Part shown: positions 53,517-64,000 of the stretch, piece by piece
Numbering within the stretch: position 1 is the stretch's first letter
Layout: each line of letters starts with the position of its first letter
NCBI GenBank assembly: GCA_020746105.1
Contig: JAJGST010000022.1
Coordinates: 434,001 to 498,000, forward strand
Origin: Trogon surrucura
Taxonomy: Eukaryota > Chordata > Aves > Trogoniformes > Trogonidae
Length of the DNA stretch: 64,000 nucleotides
Direction: 5' to 3'
Position numbers and translations under genes: made by a program
The notes under the pieces: model-generated
Seen by the model: only the letters and a program-made list of their open reading frames with translations
What the model was told of the DNA's origin: nothing
The model's database searches: none

Positions 53517-53912
53517 AGAATCACAGAATCACAGAATGTTAGGGATTGGAAGGGACCTCGAAAGATCATCAAGTCCAATCCTCCTGCCATAGCAGGAATG
53601 CCTAGACTATGCCACACAGGAACGTGTCCAGGCAGGTCTTGAATGTCTCCAGAGAAGGAGACTCCACAACCTCCCTGGGCAGTCTGTTCCAGTGTTCCGT
53701 CACCCTCACTGAGAAGAAGTTTCTTCTCGAGTTTAAGCGGAACCTCTTATGTTCCAGTTTCAGCCCATTACCCCTTGTCCTATCATTGGTTGTCACCGAG
53801 AAGAGCCTGGCTCCATCCTCGTGACACTCACCCTTTATATATTTGTAAACATTAATGAGGTCACCCCTCAGTCTCCTCTTCTCCAAACTAAAGAGCCCCA
53901 GCTCCCTCAGCA
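53515..53912 (-). mobile_element. CR1 3' fragment inserted in ERVL RT (right arm)
   Basis: Mirror of 21291-21688; the tail of cacagaat units lies at 53515-53535. Confidence 0.92.
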
Positions 53913-54582
53913 TGTCCGGCACGGCAGCACTCATCGGTGGTGTAACTGCATTTAGGCCACGATAGTCTACAGTCAATCTCCATTCTCCATCAGACTTTCG
54001 CACAGGCCAGATAGGACTGTTACATGGTGAGCGAGCTTTGCTGATCGCTCCTTGGCTCTCTAGTTGACGTATCAGCTTATGGATGGGAACTACAGAGTCT
54101 CGGTTGGTACGATATTGTCGTCGATACACTGTTTTAGTAGCAATTGGTACTTGTTGGTCTTCAGTTTTCATCAGCCCTACGACACTAGACTCCTCTGACA
54201 GTTTGGGCAAGCTAGACAGCGGATCAATGTCCTCAGTCTCTACAGCTGCTATGCCAAAAGCCCATCGATACCCTCTTGGATCTTTATAATACCCTTTCTT
54301 GAGGAAGTCTATGCCAAGAATGCATGGGGCATTTGGACCAGTCACTATGGGGTGCTTTTTCCACATATTCCCAGTAAGGCTCATTTCAGCCTCCAATACA
54401 GACAGTTGTTGAGAACCACCCGTCACTCCAGAAATAGTAACGGTTTCAGTACCTCTATGATTCGATGGCATTAGGGTGCACTGTGCACCAGTGTCCACCA
54501 GAGCTCTATATTTTCGTGGTTCTAATGTGCCAGGCCACCGAATCCACACAGTCCAATAAACTCGGTTGTCCCTCTCCTCCAC
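53602..54582 (-). pseudogene. pol: ERVL protease and RT N-terminus fused to CR1 (right arm)
   Basis: 326 codons, the same length as the left copy; the visible changes are few (SNHRGTE for SNHTGTE, AAVPDM for AAMPDM). Protease site ALVDTGAQ intact. The fusion to CR1 ORF2 residues is kept open in both arms. Confidence 0.88.
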
Positions 54583-54602
54583 CTGGCCGGAGGCAGGGTC
54601 CC

Positions 54603-54957
54603 TCTAATTTTGAGGTTGATTCACGGGGTTTACCTGATTCACAGTATTGGTATTAACTACATTTACATTCTGATTATTCCTTCTCGTGGCAGATTGTTGT
54701 CTTCTGTTTGTGTTTCGCAAACTGGATACTCGTTCCCGTAGAGCAGAAGTAGGTTTTCCATCCCAGCTTCTCATGTCCTCACTGATGGGAGGATTATAGA
54801 AAAATTAGCATATGATTGTATTCAAACAGAGGTAGAGATACTGATTAATTACATGGATTGTTAAGGTATTCTTTGATAGTAGTTGAGCATTGTAGAAACC
54901 CACTGGAGCAGTTCAAGACCAGTTGATACCAGCTCCGCAGTTTGGATGGAAGCCCAA
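54603..54957 (-). pseudogene. gag: ERVL gag C-terminal region (right arm)
   Basis: Mirror of 20246-20600: Asn/Val/Gln-rich end of gag, stop just before the protease frame. Confidence 0.5.
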
Positions 54958-56677
54958 AGATCACAGAATCACAGAATCACAGAACGTTAAAGGTTGGAAG
55001 GGACCTTAAAGATCATCTAGTCCAACCCCCCTGCCAGAGCAGGATCACCTACAGTAGAGCGCACAGGAACGCGTCCAGGCGGGTTTTGAATGTCTCCAGA
55101 GAAGGAGATTCCACAACCTCCCTGGGCAGCCTGTGCCAGGGCTCGGTCACCCTCACAGTAAAAAAGTTTTTCCTCATATTTTTCTGGAACCTCCTGTGTT
55201 CCAGCTTCCACCCATTGCCCCTTGTCTTGTCAGTGGACGCCGCTGAAAAGAGCCTGGCTCCATCCTCCTGACATTCCCCCTTGACATATTTATAAACATT
55301 AATGAGGTCACCCCTCAGCCTCCTCTTCTCCAAGCTAAAGAGATCCAGCTCCTTCAGCCTTTCCTCATAAGGGAGATGCTCCACTCCCTTCACCATCTTT
55401 GTGGCTCTACGCTGGACTCTCTCAAGCAGCTCCCTGTCTCTCTTGAACTGAGAGGCCCAGAACTGGACACAATATTCCAGATGCGGCCTCACCAGGGCAG
55501 AGCAGAGGGGCAGGAGGACCTCTCTCGACCTACTTGCTACTCCCCTTCTAATACACCCCAGGATGCCATTGGCCTTCTTGGCCACGAGGGCACATTGCTG
55601 GCTCATGGTCATCCTGCTGTCCACTAGAACCCCCAGGTCCCTTTCCCCTGCGCTGCTCAGGATGGAGTCACCAATGACAACTACCCTCCTTTTCTTTTTA
55701 GTTGAACTAGTCCTGATGCATGGGTCTGACTTACTCAGCGAAGTCAACCTTACGTCTCCACATTCATTCACCTCTTCTTTTCCTTGGCTCTCCTGTTCCA
55801 GAGCCCTGTACCTGTTCTGCAGAGGCAACTGGGCAGGTGAGGGAGGCCGAGCAGGGATCCACCTTCCTCTCTGAGCCAGGACTCGTTTCCATTCCCCCTC
55901 ATCACCTTGGTCCCCTCCTTTGACCTCATGGCCAGAGGGGAGGGGATCCCCTGTTGCACGTGGAGAGTGCTGTGTGTGCATCAGGGAGTGGCTCCACCAA
56001 TCTATCTCTCTTTCACACTCCCTGATGCTCCTCAGCCTCTCCACTTCTTCTTTTAGCTCTGCCACAAGATGGAGAAGATCATCCAACTGACCGCACCTCC
56101 CACAGGCACTGTCAGATGCAACCTCTGGGAAGCACAGGCTCAGGCACTCCCTGCAGCCGGCAGCCTGCACAGCTGCATCCTTGTGCTGGAGCACTGTTTG
56201 GGTCCCCACACTCCTTCTCGTGGTGGCTTTCTGTCTGCTGGCAACCATAATGGGGAAGAAAAAAAAAAAAAAAAAAAAAGGAAAGAAAAATGATCAAAAA
56301 AAAAAAATAGAAAAGAATTGACCAACAACCACTCCTTCACCTCTTATGCCCAGGGTCTGCGATCCTCGCCCTTCCTGAGCCAGCAGTAACACCCCGCTGT
56401 GCCCTCGAATCACCAGAGTCCAGCAGGTCCTCCCCTCCCCCACACTCGCGCCGCTCTCAAGAGTCAGCCGCTCTGGCCGCTTTTGAGTTTCGCGGGCTGC
56501 CGGCTTCCTCCTCGCCTACGTCACTCGCTCCCGCCTCGCGAGATTCCCTCTCAGTTCCGGGTCCCGCTCTCTCTTCTCAGCTTCACCGTCCCCGGCAAAG
56601 CCCCCTCTCGCCTCAATCCGCCCAGAAATCAGAGAAAAAAACCGCTCTTACTGCAGCAGCTGCCGCTGCCGCTGTCC
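54958..56677 (-). mobile_element. CR1 with ORF1-ORF2 fusion (right arm)
   Basis: Mirror of 18526-20245. The 399-codon fused ORF is at 55049-56248 and still open, despite a cluster of about ten differences from the left arm within about 65 bp (55792-55852) and three more up to 56123. GC-rich 5' UTR at 56250-56677. Confidence 0.88.
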
Positions 56678-57044
56678 GCGCAGTCCGAAGGAGTCAGCTG
56701 ACTGAGTCTGCGCAAGGAACTAAAGGTGAAAAGTGCATAGCGAGGAAGACTACGAGCCTTCCTCTAGAAGACCCCCAACGACCACCACCAGAAGGCACTA
56801 TGCAGGCGCAGACAGGAGGAGATTATGGAAATGACTCATTTTAATACGAAGCGGGACATGTTATGCATATGTATAGGCGTATTGCGAAACGTTATGAATA
56901 TGCAACACTTTAATGTATATAGTCAAGACAGGTGCCGCGTTGAGGCACGCACGGCTTTGACAGATGACCGTATGTGCGTCCAGCGCTGAGAATAAAACAT
57001 ACCTACTTTACAATCTAATTGATTGTGGAGTCTGCATTCCGCAA
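56678..57044 (+). mobile_element. LTR of an unassigned ERV (right arm)
   Basis: Mirror of 18160-18525; here in sense orientation with aataaaacat at about 56991. Edges approximate. Confidence 0.6.
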
Positions 57045-57045
57045 G

Positions 57046-57336
57046 TCACTCACCATATCCACGTAGGAAAAACCACAAGTCATTCCGTGACAAGTTGCCA
57101 TCATTTTTAGTTGATCTTGAAGGTCTGTATTTTCTAACAGCATCAACGCGGCTCCATTGAGGTCTGTCATCTCTCTTGGACAATGTATCACTCAGCTTCT
57201 CTAATGATTGATTGGTTTTCTCAAATGATTCACTATTTTTCTCAATTGCTTGATTGCTTTTCTCAATTGCTCTCTCAGTTGATTCATTGGTTTTCTCCAT
57301 TGCTTTCTCAATTGATTTCTCAATTGATTTCTCCAC
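57046..57336 (-). pseudogene. gag: ERVL gag coiled-coil segment (right arm)
   Basis: Mirror of 17868-18158, with the same EKSIEKS-type repeat units. It runs from the solo LTR duplication to the neighbouring LTR. Confidence 0.75.
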
Positions 57337-57341
57337 GGCAG

Positions 57342-58530
57342 TGTCGTGGGTTGACCCTGGCCAGCCGCCAGGTACCCACACAGCCGCTCACTCACTCCCC
57401 CTTCACTAATGAGCAGGGGAGAAAATATTTCCAAGGGTTCCGGGTTTTTGAGATAAGGACAGGGAGATCACCCTCATTTACCGTCCCGGGCAAAACAGAC
57501 TCAGTTTTGGGGAAATTAGGTACATTTATTAAAAGAACTAATCAGAGAGGAGTAGTGAGAAGTGAGAAAGAGCAAACAAAGCTTAAACAGAACACCTTCC
57601 CCCCATCCCTCCCTATCTTCCCGGGCTTAACATCAATCCCGGTTTCTCCACCTCCTCCCCCCGAGCGGCGCAGGGGGACAGGGAATGGGGGTTACGGTCA
57701 GTTCATCCAACGTTGGTTCCACCGCTGCTTCCTCACTCCGGGGGAGGACTCTTCACTCTTCCCCAGGGCCATTGTGGGGTCCCTCTCACAGGAGACAAGC
57801 TTCATGCTCTCTTCTCCGCGTGAGTCGTCCCACGAAGGGCAATTCATCACAAACTGCCCAATGGGAGACACCTCACGAGGGGCAGCCCACCCCTCGTGAG
57901 TCTGAGGCGCAGTCCTTCGGGGGAAACTGCTCCAGCGTGAGCCACCCGCAGCATCCCAAAAGTCCCACCAGCCAACCTGCTCCAGCGTGGGCATTCCTCT
58001 CTTCCACGGGCTACAGGTTCCGGCAGCGACCTGCTCCGATGCGGGCTTCCCACGGGCTACAGTCCCCTTTCAGGCATCCACCCACACGGCGTGGAGTCCT
58101 CGGTGGACATCTACGCGGTGATCCTCACGGTGGACATCTGCACCTCGCCCATGGGCTGCAGGGGGACAACCCGCTTCACCATGGTCTTCACCACGGACCC
58201 GGGGGACTCCTTCTGCTCCGGCGCCTGGAGCTCATCCTCCCCCCTCCTCCTTCTTCACTGACCTTGGTGTCTGCACAGATTCTCACTCCTCCATCTCTGT
58301 GCCAGCTGTTATGGCGCAGTTCTTTTTCCCGTTCTTAAATATGTTTTTCACAGAGGCGTTCCTCTGCTATCACCTTACTGATAGGTTCAGCCTTGGCCAG
58401 CGGCGGGTCCCTCTTTGGAGCCGGCTGGCATTGGCTCTATCAATCTTGGGGAGCTTCTAGCAGCTTCTTACAGAAGCCACCCTGCAGCTCCCCCCCCGCC
58501 GCTGAAATCTGGCCAGGCCAAACCAAAACA
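57342..58530 (-). mobile_element. Solo LTR, 1.2 kb family, in gag (right arm)
   Basis: 1189 bp; target duplication ggcag at 57337-57341 and 58531-58535. Differs from the left arm near 57800-57830 by a small indel and two substitutions. Confidence 0.93.
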
Positions 58531-58578
58531 GGCAGCAATCTGAATTTGTTGGGGATTGGCATTACTGTCTTCATACTG

Positions 58579-59976
58579 TCATGCTTTGTTGGTCACTTCA
58601 CTCACTGTTGGTACCCGACCATCTCCATCTAATGCCCAGATCACTGTTGACAAGGTGTGCTTATACACTGTTGGGGCACTCCTCACAAACATCTGAATAA
58701 CGGGTTTGTGGCAGGGCATTTTGTCAGGGTTTAAAATTGTTTGTGGATCGCTGTAAATTACCTCTATCACTGCTAGTTCTCTCAGGAACTTAATGCCTTT
58801 CTCCATGCTGGTCCAGTTGGTTGTGTGGATAGGAAGATCATCCTTGAGGGTATACCGGTTCTTAATAGCTGTCAAGAGTCGTCTCCAGAGGCTGAGACTG
58901 TTGTCGTCTTTCGCAAGTTCCGTGTCAACGCCTGTGTTTCCAGACAGGGATCCCAGCTGTTTGGCTTCTTTACCGTTCAGATTAATGGTATCGGCTCCTT
59001 TATCCCAGCATCGGAGTAGCCACCTGTAATATGATTCACCCTCACGACGGCCAAAGTCCTTTCTCCCATCTCGCATGTCCCTCAGAGTTAAAGGTTTGAC
59101 AGCTGCCTCCGTTTCTGGCTCTGAACTATCTGATGACTTCGGTTGGGAAGGACCCTTTCCTGGATCAGAATCATCTGATGTTGGGCAATTTGTCTTTGTT
59201 AGATGTTTCTTCCCAGTCACAGGGATACCAGCTTTCTTTCCTGAGTCTGAAGCTGAGTCATCTGATGGTGCTACTTTAGAAGGGCTTTGTCCTGGAGTTG
59301 TGTTATCTGCTGGTAGGGCAACTGACTTTTTCCGATGTTTCTTTCTAGTCACAGGGGCGACATTTGCTGATACACACCGAGTACTAAAGGACACAGTGAT
59401 ACTCCATGACTTGCACAAATTCCTACAGAAACGCCATAATGCCAAGAAATTCATGGGCATTAACATCAGAATCAATAACAATTCAATCTTTCGATCAAAA
59501 TAACTGCATTCACAATCACAATCCTCAAAACCTGGTAGACTCAGATTAGCAAACAAATGAGTATAATTTCCTAAGGTGAAATTGAAAGTGTAGTTAGAAA
59601 CAAAATTCATCGTTGTGCTCTTAAGGTATTCAGGTATGCCGATCACCCAAATTACTGCAGAATACACCGACACTAAAAAAAACAGTACAGTGAGAAGTCT
59701 CGTCACATAACCAAAACAGGCAAACCACAGAAAGAGATACCAAATCACACTCAAGAGTTTGGATAAAATTTTGACACCCAATGAGGAACCCACATTTAAA
59801 AGGACATGACATAACATTTCACCGACCGATAACATGATGTGAGCTGTCCGGTTTTCCTTTTCTAACCCTTCAGAACTTTCAAAGAAAGGCTCTGATACGC
59901 TCTCAACTGCCAGTAGCACACACTGTCTGCAAAAACATGCTGCTGACTTCAGAACGTGCAGCCTTTTAGAAGACAC
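58579..59976 (-). CDS. gag: ERVL gag-like ORF with membrane-spanning N-terminal domain (right arm)
   Basis: 465 codons, same layout as the left-arm copy: three hydrophobic helices, four sequons between helices two and three, the CDCEC cluster, Lys/Ser-rich repeats and the ERVL capsid signature. Visible substitutions are few (MPMNF for MPMNL, STRCV for STRSV, KKSVALPAD for KKSIALPMD). The frame and the membrane-like features are unchanged, and the same TGA ends it early. Confidence 0.75.
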   Translation of the reverse strand: MSSKRLHVLKSAACFCRQCVLLAVESVSEPFFESSEGLEKENRTAHIMLSVGEMLCHVLLNVGSSLGVKILSKLLSVIWYLFLWFACFGYVTRLLTVLFFLVSVYSAVIWVIGIPEYLKSTTMNFVSNYTFNFTLGNYTHLFANLSLPGFEDCDCECSYFDRKIELLLILMLMPMNFLALWRFCRNLCKSWSITVSFSTRCVSANVAPVTRKKHRKKSVALPADNTTPGQSPSKVAPSDDSASDSGKKAGIPVTGKKHLTKTNCPTSDDSDPGKGPSQPKSSDSSEPETEAAVKPLTLRDMRDGRKDFGRREGESYYRWLLRCWDKGADTINLNGKEAKQLGSLSGNTGVDTELAKDDNSLSLWRRLLTAIKNRYTLKDDLPIHTTNWTSMEKGIKFLRELAVIEVIYSDPQTILNPDKMPCHKPVIQMFVRSAPTVYKHTLSTVIWALDGDGRVPTVSEVTNKA

Positions 59977-60034
59977 TAAACTGGAAAGTAAAAATCACTA
60001 AACAGGGACTGGGTTTTTAGCTAAACCCAGGACA
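59907..60034 (-). repeat. Truncated 5' LTR of ERVL (right arm)
   Basis: Mirror of 15166-15293, the same truncation joined to gag. Confidence 0.88.
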
Positions 60035-60230
60035 CTGTTTAGCTTGCTTGACTGTGGCACATGCTTCACAATCGTGGATAACCTGCACAATAGCGTCCAT
60101 GGTTAAATCCACCCCTCGGTTGCAAGCTCATCTGTGTGTTCCAATTGTGCTGGATGCCTCCTCAGGTGAAAGAAAACTGCGGCCCACACACTGGTGCTAT
60201 AGCAATAGAGAGCAGAACAAATAGGAATAC
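60035..60230 (-). mobile_element. Older ERVL pol fragment (right arm)
   Basis: Mirror of 14970-15165, the RT-to-integrase deletion junction, including target duplication ctgtt at 60035-60039. Confidence 0.85.
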
Positions 60231-60263
60231 AGAGAGAGTTTATGCAGAGAAATAGTTAAGAAA

Positions 60264-60264
<1 letters not shown>

Positions 60265-60295
<31 letters not shown>
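60265..60295. repeat. (AT)n microsatellite (right arm)
   Basis: About 31 bp, two shorter than the left-arm copy. Confidence 0.95.
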
Positions 60296-60298
<3 letters not shown>

Positions 60299-60299
60299 G

Positions 60300-60970
60300 G
60301 ACAGACTGCAGTGATTAGGTGCAGGGCTCAGTCAGACAAGTGTATTGACTGGTGCCATTTTAGACTTGACCAGTGCTTTTTATATCCTTTTCTGTCCACT
60401 CCCGTTTTCTTCTTACCTCCTCCCCCTTCCCCTGCACATTCCCTCATCTGTTTGCACAGTTCCACCCACCTCCCTTCCAATATCCTGGACTCGTTTGCAT
60501 CCTTATCAGCTGCAAAGTCCAAGTGTGGTTTTTTGATAGCCCATCAGTTAGTGTGACTGATCAGGTTTGTTTCCTGTCTTTGTCTCCATTATGTTTGCCT
60601 GTCAGGTTTGCATCTCTATGTTTTGTTTATGTCTTCCCCAGTTTCTGCATTTCACAAGGTCCTTGATCAGATAATCTTAATGAAATAAATATTCCCACAC
60701 TCCATATATCCTTACCAATTAGTGTGACTGAGCTGGTTTGGTTCCCATCGCTGCCTCCCTTCTTGTTTGTCAGTCAGGTTTGTGTCTCTGTATATTTTTT
60801 TGTTTATGCCTTCCCCCTTTTTCTTAATATCCCTTTTTGTGTTGAAAAGGCCCTTGACCAGATACCCTTAAAGGAACAGATTCTTTCCTTTCACATACTG
60901 TTACAATACCCGCACTCACACAGATATGAATAGCACAGACAAGCTGATGCTGTTCCTCATCTCCAGTGGA
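60300..60970 (-). repeat. Unclassified segment with duplicated block (right arm)
   Basis: Mirror of 14230-14900; the same two diverged direct copies, near 60548-60689 and 60720-60876. Confidence 0.45.
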
Positions 60971-60979
60971 TCAAGGTAG

Positions 60980-61810
60980 TCAGTTGTCCTGGGTTTAGCT
61001 AAAAAACCCAGTCCTGTTTAGTGAATTTTACTTTCCAGTTTAGTCTCTTCTAAAAGGCTGCACGTTCTGAAGTCAGCAGCATGTTTTTGCAGACAGTGTG
61101 TGCTACTGGCAGTGATAACACCTGATGTTTACAGTCACTGCCTGGGACTGGGATGCAGAAAGGCTCTTGCTTATACTTATTCCTGCAGTGACCAAGGCCA
61201 CTGCTGGCTCTTGTGTGCCACGCTGGGGGTGCCGGGTAGTAAGAGGGGGGCACAAGGAAGTAAAAGGTGGCACCTCCGGGGGGTAATAGACGGGACAGGT
61301 GACCAACGAGAGTATTCCATCCCATATACGTCATATCTAGTATAAATTGAGTGATCACGAGAGTTTCGTTCCCTTTTTTCTTCGTTTTGCCCTTCTTTTC
61401 TGCAATGGCCGGTGTCCAGAGAGGACTCCATCTGACCTCCTGCTTTTGATCCGGATCCTGAGTTCCCGAATCCAGCTCCCTGTATCCAGCTCCCGCCGCC
61501 ACTGAGCCTGGGGTTTCCCCAGTGCCTCCTGCTCTGCAGCACCAGTGGTGATTTCTAGCAGGGGAGGGAGTCGGGTTTGATATCAGGCTATTATCTATAG
61601 TTGTATATAGTTCTTTACTTTTATCTTTTTACCATTATTCCTATTATTTTCATTAAAGCTGTTCTAGTTTGGTTTTTTTTTTCCTCCTCTAACACGTAAG
61701 TCTCTCTGCCTCATTCCCTTTTCTCTTCCCATTTTTTTTGGGGGGAAGAGGGGGTTAGAGAGTGTCTGTCCGTGTTAGTGGCCGGCCCAGCCCTAACCCG
61801 CGACATCAGT
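60980..61810 (+). mobile_element. Solo ERVL LTR (right arm)
   Basis: LTR 60985-61805 with target duplication tcagt at 60980-60984 and 61806-61810; mirror of 13393-14213. Confidence 0.92.
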
Positions 61811-62144
61811 CCATCCAGAAGCTGGCCCCTAGACCCTTAGAAAAGTTGAAAACCTTAAATTACACCCCTACATATTTTAAAATGTAGTTAAATAAGTTGC
61901 TGTAGAATGTTAGCAACAACAAATATTATTTCAGTATCCTTCCTGCATTTCAACATCAGAATGAAAAATAATCCTAGATTTCATGGGGTTTTCTAGTGCC
62001 ATAATAGTGTAACAGTGGATCTTGGTCTCCGTGTCTTGTATCAACAGCTTACTTTCAGGCTGTAATTATATAATTACATGTAATAGACTCAGAATGAGCT
62101 TTGATGGTTTTTTTAAAGTGATGACACTGATACACAGCCAGAGG

Positions 62145-62383
62145 ATCATAGAATCATAGAATCATAGAATCATAGAATGATTTGGGTTAGAAGGGACCTT
62201 AAAGTCCCAATCCCCCTGCCATGGGCACGGACATCCCCCGCTAGCCCAGGTTGCTCAAAGCCCCATCCAGCCTGGCCTTGAACACTTCCAGGGATGGGGC
62301 ATCCACAGCTTCTCTGGGCATCTCGTTCCAGTGTCTCATCACCCTCACAGTAAAGAATATGAGTGTCTCTTCTAATTTCAAAT
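62145..62383 (-). mobile_element. CR1 3' end fragment (right arm)
   Basis: Mirror of 12815-13053. Confidence 0.88.
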
Positions 62384-62783
62384 TTTACCTTGCAGTTTTC
62401 TTGACAATAAAAAAAAAAATCCTTTGAAGCATAATTTGTGTGTTTGTTACAATCATGGGAATCCTCCATTTTTTTCATAGCATTAACCATGTCTTTGGGA
62501 TTTTGTGTTGGTTTTGTTTGTTTGTTACTGTTTTTTTTGCTTGCTCCTTGTCAGACACTTTCCCTTCGGTTTATTTTTCTTCTCTGAGGAGTTGTGTCTG
62601 TGACTGCCTTTGGCATCTCTACTTCATTATCATAGCCTGATAGCTGGTTTCCCATTAGCTTTCTTGTGCAAGTAACATATCAAGAAGTGTCTTCTGTCGC
62701 ATTAACATTTACACATTCCTGTTGTACACCTTTTAGAAATCCATTGGTTTAATTGATGTTACCCTAGCTAAAATTCTGATTGA

Positions 62784-63056
<273 letters not shown>

Positions 63057-63172
63057 TAGTTATTGACTTGTTTTGATTTCTTTAATCATCTTGTTTTACT
63101 TGGAAGAATTACATATTTGGTGCAAGTACAAGAATATGCAAAGATCACTATAAAGATTTATCATCTTGAAAA

Positions 63173-63320
63173 AAATCACAGAATCACAGAATGTTAGGGC
63201 TTAGAAGGGACCTCAAAAGATCATCTACCCCAGCCCCCCTGCCAGAGCAGGATCACCTACAGTAGATCGCACAGGAATGCATCCAGATGGGGTTTGAATG
63301 TCTCCAGCAAAGGAGACTCA
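63173..63320 (-). mobile_element. CR1 3' end fragment in the PGGT1B-like intron (right arm)
   Basis: Mirror of 11878-12025; the intron between the two exons is 394 bp including this piece. Confidence 0.9.
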
Positions 63321-63426
63321 CAGATTAATGCTATATTGCACTACTTATCTATGTAAACAGACATATTTTAATATTTAAAAATATGCTGGTTTAATATATT
63401 ACTGTAACATTCTAACTTCTTTTCAG

Positions 63427-63535
63427 CTCTTGAACATATTCCAATATACAAATTTTGAGAGAAAATGAAATTACATCCTGTCCACTCAAGTTTGTCTTGT
63501 TGGTGGATTTGCCAAGTGGCCACATAGTCATCCAA
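63427..63535 (+). pseudogene. PGGT1B: PGGT1B-like exon with premature stop (right arm)
   Basis: 109 bp after acceptor ttcttttcag and before GTAAAT. Same nonsense codon TGA (63466-63468) as the left arm. Both copies are thus inactivated by the same lesion, so it arose before duplication or was shared by conversion. The final exon is not seen before the window ends. Confidence 0.86.
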
Positions 63536-64000
63536 GTAAATTTACTTACGCACAATTGTGGTGAGTGTCTTTTAAGCTACAAATATATTCCATCAGTCAA
63601 ACATCTGAGAGATGTAAGAGAGGGTCTTCTTTTTCTTTTTTTCACCCCTCAGTCTCCTTCAAATAATGGAAAAAAAAAAAACCCACCTTAAGTTATGAAA
63701 TTTTCATTATTTAGAGGGAAAGAGATATAGTTTTTCCTTGTTTGTCATCAGAGCAAGTGAGCTGCTGTCATTTAGATGATCACCAAAACAGTAACACTGT
63801 CTAGTTAGAGCTGGATAAGATTTTCCATATGTGTTTAACTATTCTAATTAAAAATCATACTGTGCAGTGGGTATCTTTGTAAAGGGTCTGAGTAAAATGT
63901 TTCAGAATGTTTATTTCCTTAAGAAATTCATCCTATGAGCTTATTCAGAAATCTTTGATATATTTAAAATATTCCACTCAAAGTTTAGATAGTTCCATAT

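Larger units (their letters stand above)
49850..60034 (-). mobile_element. ERVL-type provirus with nested insertions (right arm)
   Basis: Mirror of 15166-25346, 10185 bp, target duplication ctgtt at 49845-49849 and 60035-60039. It has the same nested solo LTR, antisense LTR and two CR1s as the left arm, so all those insertions predate the palindrome or were copied by conversion. It differs in having an unbroken pol ORF (51009-53516). Confidence 0.92.

Overview
This is avian-type vertebrate DNA made almost entirely of nested transposable elements. CR1 LINE fragments dominate: many end in the typical short octamer-like 3' repeats and encode CR1 ORF1/ORF2 peptides. With them are three or more endogenous retrovirus (ERV) groups, a Tc1-like transposon remnant, and two decayed exons that I recognise as the protein geranylgeranyltransferase beta subunit gene (PGGT1B). 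There are no bacterial genes, tRNA/rRNA genes or CRISPR arrays. All genes seen are mobile-element genes or decayed host exons.

The main architecture is a very large inverted repeat. The left arm (11198-32380) reappears in reverse complement as the right arm (36697-64000), around a 4.3 kb spacer (32381-36696). The arms run off the window: base 64000 pairs with about 11198, so the outer end is not seen. Paired coordinates sum to 75196-75204 over most of the arms and to 69077 at the inner end. The 6119 bp step is exactly one 6113 bp provirus plus its 6 bp target duplication, present only in the right arm. The arms look about 99% identical by eye, with scattered substitutions, small indels and one dense cluster of differences.

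Layout. 1-2118: CR1 pieces and a Tc1-like transposase pseudogene. 2123-8738: a minus-strand gammaretrovirus-like provirus with near-identical LTRs, a 4 bp target duplication and a tRNA-Arg-type primer site; gag is not recognisable and pol and env are broken. 8743-11197: a CR1 piece and unannotated AT-rich DNA. Left arm: two PGGT1B-like exons (11663-12347), small CR1 ends, a solo ERVL LTR, then a 10 kb ERVL provirus (15166-25346) nested inside an older ERVL pol fragment and itself hit by a solo LTR, another LTR and two CR1s. After that come a CR1 split by a second solo LTR (25852-28540) and an older CR1 (28560 to beyond 32380) carrying younger CR1 inserts. Spacer: the rest of that CR1, an LTR with adjoining unclassified sequence, about 1 kb with nothing recognised, another CR1, and a 0.6 kb piece of ERVL pol sitting at the right-arm junction. 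Right arm: the mirror image, plus the betaretrovirus-like provirus at 38291-44403.

Reading of the history (inference): the left arm and spacer are colinear, because one CR1 crosses base 32380 without a break. The right-arm junction at 36697 is therefore the novel join that made the palindrome, bridged by a copied ERVL segment. The betaretrovirus-like provirus came later. Dense ERVs, a palindrome and a decayed copy of a gene that I recall as Z-linked in birds would fit a W chromosome or another non-recombining region, but the sequence alone cannot prove that.
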